In this document: positions 17,057 through 26,034 of the stretch, piece after piece
Layout: every line of letters starts with the position of its first letter
Numbering within the stretch: position 1 is the stretch's first letter
NCBI RefSeq assembly: GCF_902498195.1
Contig: NZ_CABVIY010000004.1
Coordinates: 558,001 to 622,000, forward strand
From: Pseudomonas fluorescens
GTDB lineage: Bacteria; Pseudomonadota; Gammaproteobacteria; Pseudomonadales; Pseudomonadaceae
Reading direction: 5' to 3'
Length of the DNA stretch: 64,000 nt
Made by a program: the position numbers and the translations under genes
The notes under the pieces: generated by a model
Seen by the model: the letters and a program-made list of their open reading frames with translations, nothing else
Databases searched by the model: none
Told to the model about the DNA's origin: nothing

Positions 17057-17068
17057 CTAGTCGACTAG
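17057..17068. promoter_or_regulatory. Perfect 12-bp palindrome between the FixJ-like regulator and iacG
   Basis: CTAGTCGACTAG lies about 120 bp before the iacG start and about 130 bp before the regulator start. A half-site TAGTCG also occurs in the iacA/kinase intergenic region (8094-8099). It is a candidate operator for the FixJ-like regulator, but the second match is short and may be chance. Confidence 0.35.
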
Positions 17069-17189
17069 CGGAAAGCCTAGCTCGGTGTGGTGATCGTCAG
17101 AATGGTTGGAGCCGGTGCCCGGCCGTACTCTAGATCCATCACCTACGGACCGCTTCGATCGCGGTCCTCCTGAAGGAAGGGGCATCGAC

Positions 17190-17702
17190 ATGGCCGACCT
17201 GAGCCAGCAGCAAATCGACTTTCGCAACGCCATGGCGCAGCTGCCTGCGGCGGTGAACATCATCACCACCAATGGCCCGGGCGGCCGCTGCGGCATCACC
17301 GCCAGCGCCGTGTGCTCGGTGACCGATTCGCCACCGACCGTGCTGGTGTGCGTCAACCGCAACAGCGCCACCCATGACGTGTTCCGCGCCAACGGCCGGC
17401 TGTGCGTCAACGTGCTGTGCGGCGAGCAGGAAGAACTGGCCCGGCACTTCGCCGGCATGACCAAAGTGCCGATGGCCGAGCGTTTTGCCTGGGACCTGTG
17501 GGACGACGGCGCCGCTGAAGTGCCGGTGCTGCGCGACGCCCTGGTGCAACTGGAAGGGCGGATCAGCGAGTGCAAGGAAGTGGGCTCGCATTCGGTGATG
17601 TTCGTGGAGCTGGAGAAGGTGGGCGTGCGCGAGCAGGGCGACAGCCTGGTGTACTTCAACCGCTTGTTCCATCGACTGGAGCACGCTGCCGCAACCTGCT
17701 GA
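17190..17702 (+). CDS. iacG: Flavin reductase (IacG, HpaC-like)
   Basis: A 170-residue NADH:flavin oxidoreductase: QQQIDFRNAMAQLPAAVNII, GRCGITASAVCSVTDSPPTV, and the His near the end of the fold (VGSHSVMFVELEKVG). It supplies reduced flavin to IacA. I place the start at ATG 17190 because GAAGGAAGGGG lies 7-17 bp upstream; an upstream in-frame extension has a composition unlike a protein. It stands apart from the main iac operon and is divergent from the FixJ-like regulator. Confidence 0.9.
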   Translation: MADLSQQQIDFRNAMAQLPAAVNIITTNGPGGRCGITASAVCSVTDSPPTVLVCVNRNSATHDVFRANGRLCVNVLCGEQEELARHFAGMTKVPMAERFAWDLWDDGAAEVPVLRDALVQLEGRISECKEVGSHSVMFVELEKVGVREQGDSLVYFNRLFHRLEHAAATC

Positions 17703-17712
17703 GAATTGCTGT

Positions 17713-17796
17713 GGTAGGAGCTGCCGAAGGCTGCGATCTTTTGATGTTGTTGTTAAAAGCAACATCAAAAGATCGCAGCCTTCGGCAGCTCCTACA
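17713..17796. repeat. REPIN, family A
   Basis: Facing GTAGGAGCTGCCGAAGGCTG units around an AT-rich centre (TTGATGTTGTTGTTAAAAGC) that is itself partly palindromic. Confidence 0.9.
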
Positions 17797-17833
17797 TTTG
17801 TGGTGCGTGTCAGGTGAAATGCTTGTTGTAGGT

Positions 17834-17906
17834 GCCGGCCCCTTCGCGAGCAAGCCCGCTCCCACACGGCGCAGTACCTGTGGGAGCGGGCTTGCTCCGG
17901 GCGGCG
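17834..17906. repeat. REPIN, family B
   Basis: Facing family-B units with a short spacer of about 17 bp. Together with the preceding family-A REPIN it fills the gap between iacG and the kinase gene. No other feature is seen there. Confidence 0.88.
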
Positions 17907-17925
17907 TTCCGACGAAAGCGGTCTA

Positions 17926-18939
17926 TCAGACCTGCAAATACTCCCGAGCCAGTTTACAAGCCCGCTCAATCAACATCGGCGCCATTTCAATCGCTGTCTG
18001 CGTGCCCTGGCGGGTATGAATCCAGCCCAGATACGTGGTGCCTCGCAGCAATAAAAACAGCGCCAGCGTCTGCCGATCCGCCTCGGCCAGCGGTTTCACC
18101 GCGTGATACCCCTCAAGCAGCGCCGCCTTGATTTGCTCGTAGCGCGGGTCATCCAGGCAGAAGTACAGCGCCGTGGCCAGCTCGAACATGTGCCAGCCAA
18201 AACCGGCATCATCAAAGTCGATCAGGCGCAGGCTCGGGCCTTCGATCAGCAGGTTCTCCGGCACCAGGTCGGCGTGGATCATGCCGAAGTTGTCCAGGTG
18301 CCGGCCGTATTGGCGCAAGTCCCGGCGCGCCTGGCGTCGCGCCTGTTGCAGCAACTCGCGTTGCTCGTCGCTCAGCTGTGCCAGCTCCCAGAAACGCCCC
18401 CAGAACGGGTTGGCGCCGATCAAGCCTTCCTCATCCCAGGCATGCCGGACGAACTCGTCCGGCTGCTGCCAATGGGCCGAATGCAGGTGAATGCGCGCGG
18501 CAATCGCCCCGGCTTCGGCAAACAGGAAATCGATTTCAGTGTCCGCCTGCACGCCAGACTCGGAAGTGCCAGCGGTGGCGCCGGGCAGCCAGGCGAGCAT
18601 GTCGACATGGCGCTCACCGACATCGGCATGGCTCACTTCGATCAGATGGCGCTGGTCCTGGGCGCGAATGATCTGCGGCACGGTAATGCCGGCGCCTTCC
18701 AGCGCCTCCATCCACAACAGCTCGGAACGCAAGGCTGCTTCGCAGTGGTAGCCGTTGCGGTGGATGCGCAGGGCCACGCGCTGGCCGTCGTGGCGCCAGG
18801 CGGAGAACACGGCGTTCTCGCGGAACTTGACCAGTTCGATGTCGGCGAAATCGCCGTCCCAGTGTTGCAGGGCGTGGCGCGCCAGGTCGTGCAAATGAGC
18901 GACCTGTTGGTCGTGGCTCAAGGTATGGAATTGCGTCAT
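17926..18939 (-). CDS. APH-fold small-molecule kinase, probable amino-alcohol kinase
   Basis: A 337-residue aminoglycoside-phosphotransferase/choline-kinase-fold protein. It has an N-lobe (ENAVFSAWRHDGQRVALRIH), catalytic loop MIHADLVPENLLIEG and metal-binding LIDFDDAGFGWH. The family phosphorylates hydroxyl groups of small molecules (hydroxylysine, homoserine, ethanolamine, thiamine). It is the last gene of an operon: permease, PLP enzyme (stop 9 bp upstream), kinase. The PLP enzyme is of the type that eliminates phosphate and ammonia from phosphorylated amino alcohols, so this kinase would supply its substrate. FeaR-type sites upstream of the operon suggest a beta-hydroxy aromatic amine as substrate (inference). 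Confidence 0.8.
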   Translation of the reverse strand: MTQFHTLSHDQQVAHLHDLARHALQHWDGDFADIELVKFRENAVFSAWRHDGQRVALRIHRNGYHCEAALRSELLWMEALEGAGITVPQIIRAQDQRHLIEVSHADVGERHVDMLAWLPGATAGTSESGVQADTEIDFLFAEAGAIAARIHLHSAHWQQPDEFVRHAWDEEGLIGANPFWGRFWELAQLSDEQRELLQQARRQARRDLRQYGRHLDNFGMIHADLVPENLLIEGPSLRLIDFDDAGFGWHMFELATALYFCLDDPRYEQIKAALLEGYHAVKPLAEADRQTLALFLLLRGTTYLGWIHTRQGTQTAIEMAPMLIERACKLAREYLQV

Positions 18940-18948
18940 GTCAGCTCC

Positions 18949-20226
18949 TCAAATCGCACTCAGTGCCTGGTCCAGGGTGTCGACGAACAGGTCGGCGTGA
19001 TCGCGGCCGAACACCAGCGGCGGGCGCAGCTTGAGGATGTTGTCACCGGCGCCGATCTTGCTGATCAGCACGCCGTTTTCACGCATGTCGTTGACCACCT
19101 TGCGTGCTTCCAGCCCGGCGGGATCCTTGCTGGCGTGATCACGCACCAGTTCCATGGCGAAAAACAGGCCCTTGCCGCGCACATCGCCAATGATCGAGTG
19201 TTTGCCGGCCAGTACCTGCAAACGCTGTTGCACATAGGCGCCCACGTCTTGCGCGTTGTGCAGCAGTTGCTGTTGTTCAATCACGTCCAGCACCGCCATG
19301 CCCACCGCAGCCGCCACTGGCGAACCGCCGAAGGTGTTGAAGTACATGGCGTTGCGGCCAAAGGATTCGACCAGTGCCTTGTGAGTGATCAGGCCGGCCA
19401 GCGGATAACCGTTACCCATGGGCTTGCCGAGGGTGACGATGTCCGGCGTGACGCCATGGGCCTGATGCCCCCACAGGTGATCGCCGGTGCGACCGAACCC
19501 GGATTGCACCTCGTCGGCGATGAACAGGCCGCCCGCCGCGCGGATCAACTCCGCGGCCTTGGCGACGAAGCTGGCCGGCACTCGCGGCAAGCCTTCGTTG
19601 GCGAACAGGGTGTCGATCAGCAGCGCTGCCGGGCGAATGCCCTGGGCCTGCATCGAAGCAATCGCCGCGGCGATATTGGCCGCATATTCCTCGGCCAGTT
19701 GCGCTTCGCTGGTGCCGGCGGGGGCGCGGTACAGGCAGGGGATCGGCACGGCGCGGGCATGGGCGGCGAAGGGTTCCGGCGAGGGCAGGGCGGTGGTGAC
19801 TTCGGCCAGCGACGCCGAGTTGCCGTGGTAGTTGTAGTCGCTGACGATGATCCCGGTGCCGCCACTGGCGAAACGCGCCAGGCGCAGCGCCAGCTCGTTG
19901 GCCTCGGTGCCGGTGCAGGTGAACATCGCGGTGTCCAGCGGCTGGGCGAAGGTCGCGGTGAGGCGTTCGGCGTAGCGCACCACCTGCTCATCCAGGTAGC
20001 GCGTGTGGATGTTCAGCGTGGTCGCCTGGCGGTGCATCGCCTCGACCACCTGCGGGTTGCAGTGACCCACGCAGGGTACGTTGTTGTACACGTCCAGGTA
20101 GCGGCGACCGTCGACGTCGAACAGCCACACGCCTTCACCGCGCACCAGGTGCAGCGGTTTGTCGTAGAACAGTGGCGAGGCGCTGCCGAGGACGCGGTGG
20201 CGGCGTTGCAGGAGAGTGTCAGGCAT
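18949..20226 (-). CDS. Class III PLP enzyme, probable amino-alcohol-phosphate phospho-lyase
   Basis: A 425-residue fold-type I PLP enzyme. It has VYNNVPCVGHCNPQVVEAMH near the N-terminus, TCTGTEANELALRL (phosphate-binding), DEVQSGFGRTG, and the PLP lysine in TLGKPMGNGYP. The NNVPCVGH segment and the pairing with an APH-fold kinase are characteristic of the ethanolamine-phosphate/phosphohydroxylysine ammonia-phospho-lyases (AGXT2L1/2) rather than plain omega-transaminases. These enzymes turn a phosphorylated amino alcohol into aldehyde, ammonia and phosphate. It overlaps the permease gene by 8 bp. A simple transaminase remains possible. Confidence 0.78.
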   Translation of the reverse strand: MPDTLLQRRHRVLGSASPLFYDKPLHLVRGEGVWLFDVDGRRYLDVYNNVPCVGHCNPQVVEAMHRQATTLNIHTRYLDEQVVRYAERLTATFAQPLDTAMFTCTGTEANELALRLARFASGGTGIIVSDYNYHGNSASLAEVTTALPSPEPFAAHARAVPIPCLYRAPAGTSEAQLAEEYAANIAAAIASMQAQGIRPAALLIDTLFANEGLPRVPASFVAKAAELIRAAGGLFIADEVQSGFGRTGDHLWGHQAHGVTPDIVTLGKPMGNGYPLAGLITHKALVESFGRNAMYFNTFGGSPVAAAVGMAVLDVIEQQQLLHNAQDVGAYVQQRLQVLAGKHSIIGDVRGKGLFFAMELVRDHASKDPAGLEARKVVNDMRENGVLISKIGAGDNILKLRPPLVFGRDHADLFVDTLDQALSAI

Positions 20227-21532
20227 GGTCTGGAACCTCGATGACGGTGGTGCGGCGAGTGCGCAGCAGGAAGTTGAAAATGCACAGGGCGAAGGTGACG
20301 GCGAGGGCGATCAGCATCTTGACGTCGAGCTGGAAGCAGGCGGCGATCACCACGAGCGTCAACGCCAGGCCCAGCCAGGCGACCAGTTTTCCGCCGATCA
20401 GGCTGAAAGGGCGTGGCAGGTCCGGCTGGCTGGTCTTGATGCGCAGGTACGCGCCGAAGATGAACAGGTAGCAAACGTTGAGCAGCAGCACGACGGCGAG
20501 CATCACCGTGGCCGGGTCGATGGCGGACAACGGCAGGCCGATGGCGCCGATCAACAGCAGGGCAGGGAATGGCGTGCCGCGCTGGCCGGTCTTGCCCAGC
20601 CACTGCGGGAACAGGCCGTCGCGGGCCATGGCGAACAGTTGCCGGGACGCGGCGTAGACCAGGGAGAAGAAGGTCGCGATCAAACCGAACACGCCGCCGC
20701 AGCCAATCACCTTGGCCAGCCACGAGCCTTCACCGAACGCGCTGTTGCTGGACATCGCCGCGTACAACGGGTCGCCCGCCGAACCCACCAGCTCGACGCC
20801 GCCGGCACCCGGTGCGCACACCAGAACGACCAGCGCGGTCACCAGCAAAGTACCAATCGCCGCGAGAATGCCGCGCGGCATGGTGCGCCCGGGGTTGTCC
20901 GCTTCTTCCGCCGCCGAGCCGGTCTGCTCGACCGTGATGAACAGCCAGATGGCGAAGGGCACGCAGGCGAAGATGCCGCCGAGGCTCACCGGTGTGGCGA
21001 CATTGGCCGGCAAGGCCAGCAGGTTGGACAGCTCGACGTGAGGCGCCATGGCCACGCCGAAGGTCAGCAGGGCGACCACGGCGATCACCCCGGCGATGAA
21101 CGTCAGGCCCATGGCTTCGCCGACACCGCGCAGGTGGATGCCGATGATCACGACGAACAGGGCGATCTTCACCGGCCAGCCGCCGAGGCCGAAAATCGAC
21201 TCGGTGTAGGCGCAAATGAAGGTCGCTGCCGCGCCGGTGCCGATGGTCAGCGCCAACGCGCAAGCGACACCCACCAGATAACCCACGAATGGCCCGAAGG
21301 CGCTTTGCGCATAGACGAACACGCCGCCAGCGCTGGGCAACGCCGTGGACAGTTCCGCCACGCAGAGCGCCAGGCCACCGCAGAGCAAGGCCATCAACAG
21401 CGTGGCGATCAGCATGTTCAGCCAGCCACCGGCCGCCAGCCCGAAGTTCCAGCCGGAAAACTGCCCGGCCACCACCAACGCAATTCCAAGGCCGGCAATC
21501 TTTGGCCAGCCCAACGCACTTTTCTTGAGCAC
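20219..21532 (-). CDS. APC-family amine/amino-alcohol permease (ethanolamine permease-like)
   Basis: A 437-residue transporter with about 12 hydrophobic segments. TM1 contains the unwound Gly region IALVVAGQFSGWNFGLAAGG, similar to ethanolamine permeases of the APC superfamily. TM6-region FAIWLFITVEQTGSAAEEA and the loop SRQLFAMARDGLFPQWLG are typical APC. The start is GTG 21532 with GGGAG 6 bp upstream. It is the first gene of the kinase/lyase operon and would import the amino alcohol. A FeaR-type promoter lies about 80-145 bp upstream. Confidence 0.85.
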   Translation of the reverse strand: MLKKSALGWPKIAGLGIALVVAGQFSGWNFGLAAGGWLNMLIATLLMALLCGGLALCVAELSTALPSAGGVFVYAQSAFGPFVGYLVGVACALALTIGTGAAATFICAYTESIFGLGGWPVKIALFVVIIGIHLRGVGEAMGLTFIAGVIAVVALLTFGVAMAPHVELSNLLALPANVATPVSLGGIFACVPFAIWLFITVEQTGSAAEEADNPGRTMPRGILAAIGTLLVTALVVLVCAPGAGGVELVGSAGDPLYAAMSSNSAFGEGSWLAKVIGCGGVFGLIATFFSLVYAASRQLFAMARDGLFPQWLGKTGQRGTPFPALLLIGAIGLPLSAIDPATVMLAVVLLLNVCYLFIFGAYLRIKTSQPDLPRPFSLIGGKLVAWLGLALTLVVIAACFQLDVKMLIALAVTFALCIFNFLLRTRRTTVIEVPDHA

Positions 21533-21610
21533 AGACGTCTCCCGCGACCCGAAGGCCGATTTATTGTTTTAGTGAGAAATGGAGGGGGTTGAGCGTTGCT
21601 TTGCGCTTCG

Positions 21611-21675
21611 ATACTACGCGCGGGGGAAGGCGCGGCATGTTTGCGTGCATGCCAGGTGCTTGGTTGTGGATGCCA
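21611..21675 (-). promoter_or_regulatory. Predicted FeaR-activated promoter of the permease-lyase-kinase operon
   Basis: Reverse-strand TGGCA at 21675-21671 and 21654-21650, exactly 21 bp apart. After 8 bp they are followed by CAA and AAC. A -10-like TAGTAT lies at 21616-21611, 22 bp after the second site. The arrangement equals that of the aauB, porin and cytochrome c/ALDH promoters. Confidence 0.6.
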
Positions 21676-21701
21676 GAATTTTGCATCCGGCGCCGAACAA
21701 A

Positions 21702-21790
21702 TGTGGGAGCGGGCTTGCTCGCGAAGGGGCCGGCACATCCGATATTTTTATCGACTGACACTCCGTCTTCGCGAGCAAGCCCGCTCCCAC
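21702..21790. repeat. REPIN, family B
   Basis: Facing family-B units in the 352-bp gap between the permease and the chemoreceptor. A further degenerate single unit (GGCAGCGGGTTTGCCCGCGA) lies at 21836-21863. The rest of this gap holds the permease promoter. Confidence 0.88.
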
Positions 21791-21835
21791 AGTGGATCTC
21801 CCGTGAACACCGCATTTGTGAACGCCAGTGATCAC

Positions 21836-21863
21836 TGTGGCAGCGGGTTTGCCCGCGAAAACG
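21836..21863. repeat. Single REP-like palindrome
   Basis: A degenerate family-B unit (GTGGCAGCGGGTTTGCCCGC) just downstream of the chemoreceptor stop. Its stem can form and may act at the mRNA end. Confidence 0.7.
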
Positions 21864-21884
21864 GAAGTTAAGGCAACATCAATT

Positions 21885-24011
21885 TTAAATGCGGAAACTC
21901 CCCACCAACTGATTCAACCGCGCCGCCTGTTGCTCCAGCTCGGTGCAGGCGCGCAAGGTCGATTGCAGGTTTTCCACGCCTTGCTGGTTGAGGGTATTGA
22001 TTTGGGTGATGTCGACATTGAGCGCTTCGACCACGGCGGTCTGTTCCTCGGTGGCGGCGGCCACCGACTGGTTGACGTTGTCGATCTCGCCAATGCGCTG
22101 GGTGACGCTGCCCAGGCGGGTGCCGGCGAGGTTGGCGATGCTGACGCTTTCTTCGCTGTGCTGCTGGCTTTCGGTCATGGTGGTGACCGAGTCGCGGGCG
22201 CCCACTTGCAGCTCCTCGATCATCTGCTGGATCTCCAGCGCCGAGGTTTGAGTGCGTCCGGCCAGGCTGCGCACCTCGTCGGCCACCACGGCAAAACCGC
22301 GTCCGGCTTCACCGGCGCGGGCCGCTTCGATGGCGGCATTGAGCGCCAGCAGGTTGGTCTGCTGGGAGATGCCCTTGATCACTTCGAGGATCTGCCCGAT
22401 GTTCACGGTCTTGTCGTTGAGCACTTCGATGTTGGCGCACGATGTCCTGATTTTTCCCGACAGTTCGTTCATCACTTCGATTGTGCGCTGCACCACCTGG
22501 CGCCCGTCCTCGGCCTGCTGCCGGGCGCTGGACGCCTGATGGGAGGCGTCGGAGGCGTTATGGGCGATTTCCTGGGCGGCGGCGCCCAGTTGATTGATCG
22601 CGGCCGCCACGCTGTTGGTGCGGGTCGATTGATCGTCGAAATTGCTCAGCGACGAGTTGGAGGCGTCCAGCACGCGGCGTGCGCCCTGGTTGACGCCGAG
22701 CGCCGCCGACGACACCTCGCGCATCGACTGATGAATGCGTTCGACAAAGCGGTTGAACGCCGTCGCCAACTGGCCGATTTCATCCCGCGACTGCACTTGC
22801 AGGCGCCGCGTCAGGTCGCCTTCGCCGAGGGAAATATCCTCCATGACCCGCGTCAGCACTTGCAGCGGCCGGGTGATGCGCTGCGCGGTGTACCAGATCA
22901 ACAGCAGGCCGAGCAGGGCCGAGCCGCCACCGAGCAGCAACTCCAGCGCAGTGCTTTGTACCCCCCGCGCATCGAGGTCTTTTTGCAGGGTGATGACCGG
23001 TGCCAGCAGTACCTCTTGCGGCACGCCCACCAGCACCCCCCAAGGCGCCGCGCCGGCAATCGGTGCCAGCGGTTCGAGGACCTTGATCTGTTGCGGGTCG
23101 ACGAACACCTTCGGTTGGCCCTGGCGTAGCGCGTCCATCACCTCGGCATTGTCCATCGGTTGGCCGAGGAGGCTGACGTCCTGGCTATTGGCGGAGATCA
23201 CGCCCCGGGGGCTGACGATGCTGATCTGGCCGTGGCCGTCGAACAATTGCAGGGCACTGGCCTCGCTGTTTTTTTGCAGGGCGGCGAGGTTGATGTCGAG
23301 GCCGACCACGGCGATGACCTTGCCGTTTTCCAGCAGCGGGAAGGCGACGCTGGTCACCAGTTTGCGGCTGCCCGACGCCTCGTCGAAGTAGGGCTCCAGC
23401 ACGCAGGCCTGGCGGGTGTCGCGGGCGCAGGTGTAGAAGGCGTTGTACGGCGCGCCGCTCGGTCCCGGCTCGGTATTGGCGAGCAGGCCTTCGTCGCCGA
23501 TCACCGCTTGCAGTTCGCCGGGCTTGCCCTGCACCCAGTATTGCGAGAAGCGTCCGGTTTCGTTGCTGCCAAGATCGGCCTTGTCGACGAAGCCTGAGTC
23601 GGCACCGTCCAGAGCGTCGGGTTCAAAAATGACGTAAAGCCCGAGCAGGTCGGGCTTGTCGATCAGGGCCTGGTGAAGCTGGGTACTCAGCGCCTGGCGC
23701 AGTTGTGGGCGGGTCAGCGTCCCCTGGTGCTGGAGTTGCCGCAGATAAAGTAAGTATCGCGACAGCCCCTGGCCGAATTCATGGGTCTGCATGAAGGTGC
23801 GCTGCACCTGCATAGCCTGCACCTTGCCCAAGGCCTGCATGTGTTCCTTGGCCGCCTCGGCGAGCATTTCGCTGCTGGCCTCGGCCACTTGCTGGCTGCT
23901 TTTGTGCGTCTGGTACAGCGACAGACTCATCAGCAGCCCGACCACCAGCAGCAGGCAGAGGCCGGCGAGCAGGGCGATCTTGCTCTGGATCGTGAGGAAT
24001 TTTTTCTGCAT
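21885..24011 (-). CDS. Methyl-accepting chemotaxis protein with dCache-type sensor
   Basis: A 708-residue chemoreceptor. TM1 spans about residues 10-32 ([20 protein letters not shown]). It is followed by a large periplasmic domain of about 330 residues of dCache type ([36 protein letters not shown]), then TM2, HAMP ([20 protein letters not shown]) and the signalling domain with hairpin tip [20 protein letters not shown]. The start ATG 24011 precedes TM1. It follows the FeaR-site-bearing porin gene in the same direction, 152 bp apart with a REPIN between. I infer that it may sense an aromatic amine or acid. The ligand cannot be read from the sequence. Confidence 0.9.
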   Translation of the reverse strand: MQKKFLTIQSKIALLAGLCLLLVVGLLMSLSLYQTHKSSQQVAEASSEMLAEAAKEHMQALGKVQAMQVQRTFMQTHEFGQGLSRYLLYLRQLQHQGTLTRPQLRQALSTQLHQALIDKPDLLGLYVIFEPDALDGADSGFVDKADLGSNETGRFSQYWVQGKPGELQAVIGDEGLLANTEPGPSGAPYNAFYTCARDTRQACVLEPYFDEASGSRKLVTSVAFPLLENGKVIAVVGLDINLAALQKNSEASALQLFDGHGQISIVSPRGVISANSQDVSLLGQPMDNAEVMDALRQGQPKVFVDPQQIKVLEPLAPIAGAAPWGVLVGVPQEVLLAPVITLQKDLDARGVQSTALELLLGGGSALLGLLLIWYTAQRITRPLQVLTRVMEDISLGEGDLTRRLQVQSRDEIGQLATAFNRFVERIHQSMREVSSAALGVNQGARRVLDASNSSLSNFDDQSTRTNSVAAAINQLGAAAQEIAHNASDASHQASSARQQAEDGRQVVQRTIEVMNELSGKIRTSCANIEVLNDKTVNIGQILEVIKGISQQTNLLALNAAIEAARAGEAGRGFAVVADEVRSLAGRTQTSALEIQQMIEELQVGARDSVTTMTESQQHSEESVSIANLAGTRLGSVTQRIGEIDNVNQSVAAATEEQTAVVEALNVDITQINTLNQQGVENLQSTLRACTELEQQAARLNQLVGSFRI

Positions 24012-24047
24012 GGGAAATGCCTTTTTCCTGGAAACAAACCCGCCCTC

Positions 24048-24147
24048 TGTAGGAGCGAGCATGCTCGCGATGGACGTTAACGATAACGCGGGCGGTCTGA
24101 ATGCCCGCGTTGCCTTGACGTTTTTCGCGAGCATGCTCGCTCCTACA
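24048..24147. repeat. REPIN (family C) with conserved spacer
   Basis: Facing TGTAGGAGCGAGCATGCTCG units. The inner sequence begins GATGGACGTTAACGATAACG and is shared with the REPINs at 26400, 34976 and, more weakly, 45080. It lies between porin and chemoreceptor. Confidence 0.9.
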
Positions 24148-24163
24148 GGGGATGGTGTTTGGC

Positions 24164-25486
24164 TTAGAAGGTCGTGGCGAAAATCACCTGGCTGTAGAGG
24201 TTCTTGTCGTTGTTGCCCAACTGCGTGCCGCCCTGGTCGGCGCTCTTGTCCGGCTGGAACAGGCCGATCAGCGGCATGATGCTCAGGTGGTCGTTGACGT
24301 GCCATTCGGCGTACAGGTCGGTTTCGTGGCCGTCGGTATTGCCCAGGTTGCGGTCGATGGTGTCGAAGTTGAAGTACATCGCACCCAGGGTCAGGTTTTC
24401 CAGTGGCGAGACGCTGAACTTGAGTTGCTGGATCCGCGAGTTGGAGTTGAACGGACCGGCGTAGTTACCCGCCACTTCGCCCTGGAACCACGTACCGAAG
24501 CCACGGCTGAAACCGTAGAACAACGTGTCGTAGTTTTCCGAGAAACGGCTGTAGCGGTAGCTGACATAGGGGGCCCAGGCCACGTCGGAGAAGGTCCAGC
24601 CGGCTTCCAGGTACCAGGCGTCTTCACTGGAGGTGTGAGGTTTGTCCTGCTTGGCGTATTCGCCGGAGAGGAACAGGTCCTTGACCCCGGCATTGCCGGT
24701 GGCGCGCAGGCTGTAGGTCTTCATGCCGTCGCGTTCGAGCTGGATCGGCGAGGCGTATTGCTCGTCGATGTCGGTGGTGTCGATGTAGGTCAGGCCGACG
24801 GTGCCGGCGTCCGACACGTGCTCCAGGGTGCCGACATACATTTCGGTCTTGGCCTGGGCGCGGTTGTTGGATTTGAGCCACATCAGGTCGCCACGCCAGC
24901 CTTCCTTGCCGCCGATGCGCAACACGGCGGTCTCGTCGAAGGCCTTGCGCGCGGCCAGCCAGTAGGCGCCGCCGCGATTGAATTCGCCGTCGGCAATACC
25001 TTTGCCCAGGTTCAGTGCGTCGCCATTAATCAGGAAACCGTCACCGATCAAAATGTTCTGGCGGCCGAACGACAGATCAATGCCATCGCTGCCCAGTACC
25101 GGGAACAGGTCGGCCGAGCGCCAGCCGAGGTACGCATCTTCAAACTTGGTGGTGCGTTCCGAACCGTCGCTGAACCCGGCCGCATCGCCGTCGCCCCAGG
25201 TGCCGGAACTGAGCATGTTCGCCGCGCCGTAAGCGGTGCCGACACCGGCCAGGCCCTTGTCGAAAGCCAGGCCGTACTTGATGTAACCCTCGCGCCACGA
25301 CGACGAACCTTCATCGAGACGACCCGACAGGGCGTAGTTTTCCTGGCTGTGGAAAATGCCGAAAACCGCTTCCAGGGTGGCGTTCAGGTGCGTGTCGCTG
25401 TCTGAGTACAGTTCGTAGGCGCAGGCAGGTCCGGCACTGATCATCAGCGCGAGCGTGGAAAGTCGCAGCAAGGGGGACTTGAGCAT
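24164..25486 (-). CDS. Outer-membrane porin, alginate-export/OprD-like beta-barrel
   Basis: A 440-residue precursor with signal peptide (about 23 residues, ending [11 protein letters not shown]). The rest alternates short amphipathic strands rich in aromatic residues (e.g. [30 protein letters not shown]) and ends in a C-terminal Phe (VIFATTF), the signature of outer-membrane barrels. Proteins like this carry the 'alginate export' barrel domain but often serve uptake of aromatic or organic substrates. A FeaR-type promoter about 50-110 bp upstream links it to the aromatic amine genes. The chemoreceptor gene follows. Confidence 0.82.
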   Translation of the reverse strand: MLKSPLLRLSTLALMISAGPACAYELYSDSDTHLNATLEAVFGIFHSQENYALSGRLDEGSSSWREGYIKYGLAFDKGLAGVGTAYGAANMLSSGTWGDGDAAGFSDGSERTTKFEDAYLGWRSADLFPVLGSDGIDLSFGRQNILIGDGFLINGDALNLGKGIADGEFNRGGAYWLAARKAFDETAVLRIGGKEGWRGDLMWLKSNNRAQAKTEMYVGTLEHVSDAGTVGLTYIDTTDIDEQYASPIQLERDGMKTYSLRATGNAGVKDLFLSGEYAKQDKPHTSSEDAWYLEAGWTFSDVAWAPYVSYRYSRFSENYDTLFYGFSRGFGTWFQGEVAGNYAGPFNSNSRIQQLKFSVSPLENLTLGAMYFNFDTIDRNLGNTDGHETDLYAEWHVNDHLSIMPLIGLFQPDKSADQGGTQLGNNDKNLYSQVIFATTF

Positions 25487-25535
25487 GGCATGACATCCGT
25501 TCTTGTTCTTAGGCGCAGGGTTGCGGTCTTTTTAG

Positions 25536-25599
25536 ATACTAAGGGCGGAGGTTTTTTCGGCCTTTTGCCTGTTTGCCAATTAGTTGGTTGTGCATGCCA
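25536..25599 (-). promoter_or_regulatory. Predicted FeaR-activated promoter of the porin
   Basis: Reverse-strand TGGCA at 25599-25595 and 25578-25574 (21 bp apart). After 8 bp they are followed by CAA and AAA; the second is a full match to TGNCA-N8-AAA. A -10-like TAGTAT lies at 25541-25536, 21 bp after the second site. Confidence 0.62.
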
Positions 25600-25648
25600 G
25601 ATTGCATGGCAGGGTGATGGCACGAAGGTTTGTCGGACTGTGCTCTTC

Positions 25649-25737
25649 GTAGGAGCTGCCGAAGGCTGCGATCTTTTGGCGTCTGACGATCCTGAAGATC
25701 AAGATCAAAAGATCGCAGCCTTCGGCAGCTCCTACAG
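25649..25737. repeat. REPIN, family A
   Basis: Facing GTAGGAGCTGCCGAAGGCTG units. It lies in the 548-bp stretch 25487-26034, which otherwise holds only the porin promoter and an AT-richer segment (25760-26034) with no convincing gene. Confidence 0.9.
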
Positions 25738-26034
25738 GGGAATGGTGGCGCTGTTGTGATTACCGTTCGTCGTTTTTTATTGAGAGGAACGTCGGTCAGG
25801 ACAAAGGGTTTTCTTGACGACGAAGGAAAGTTCTTACTGCTTCCCACCGTTGCCTGGTTCGACAAGTAACCTGGCTCACGCTTTTGGGTGAATAGCACTT
25901 CCTGTTTTCTTGTGAGAACTATCTATTGATGTTGAGTGAAGTGTCCTACGTTCAAAAGAATGCCTACTTGTAACTTTGTGCGAAAAATAATAACCATAGT
26001 TGTGACGGCTTTTCTAATCGACGGGGATTCGGCC

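Noticed and set aside
16171-17906. Clusters of repeated palindromes as a possible CRISPR array
   Set aside because: The units are inverted pairs of about 25-30 bp with no regular spacers and no cas genes; they are REPINs.
18103-20244. 713-codon forward frame across the kinase and PLP enzyme genes
   Set aside because: It spans two real genes on the other strand and is rich in His, Gln, Val and Arg, as GC-rich antisense frames are. No recognisable motif.
25601-25622. Additional TGGCA pair on the forward strand near the porin promoter
   Set aside because: The spacing is 11 bp and no following gene fits, so it does not match the 21-bp arrangement.
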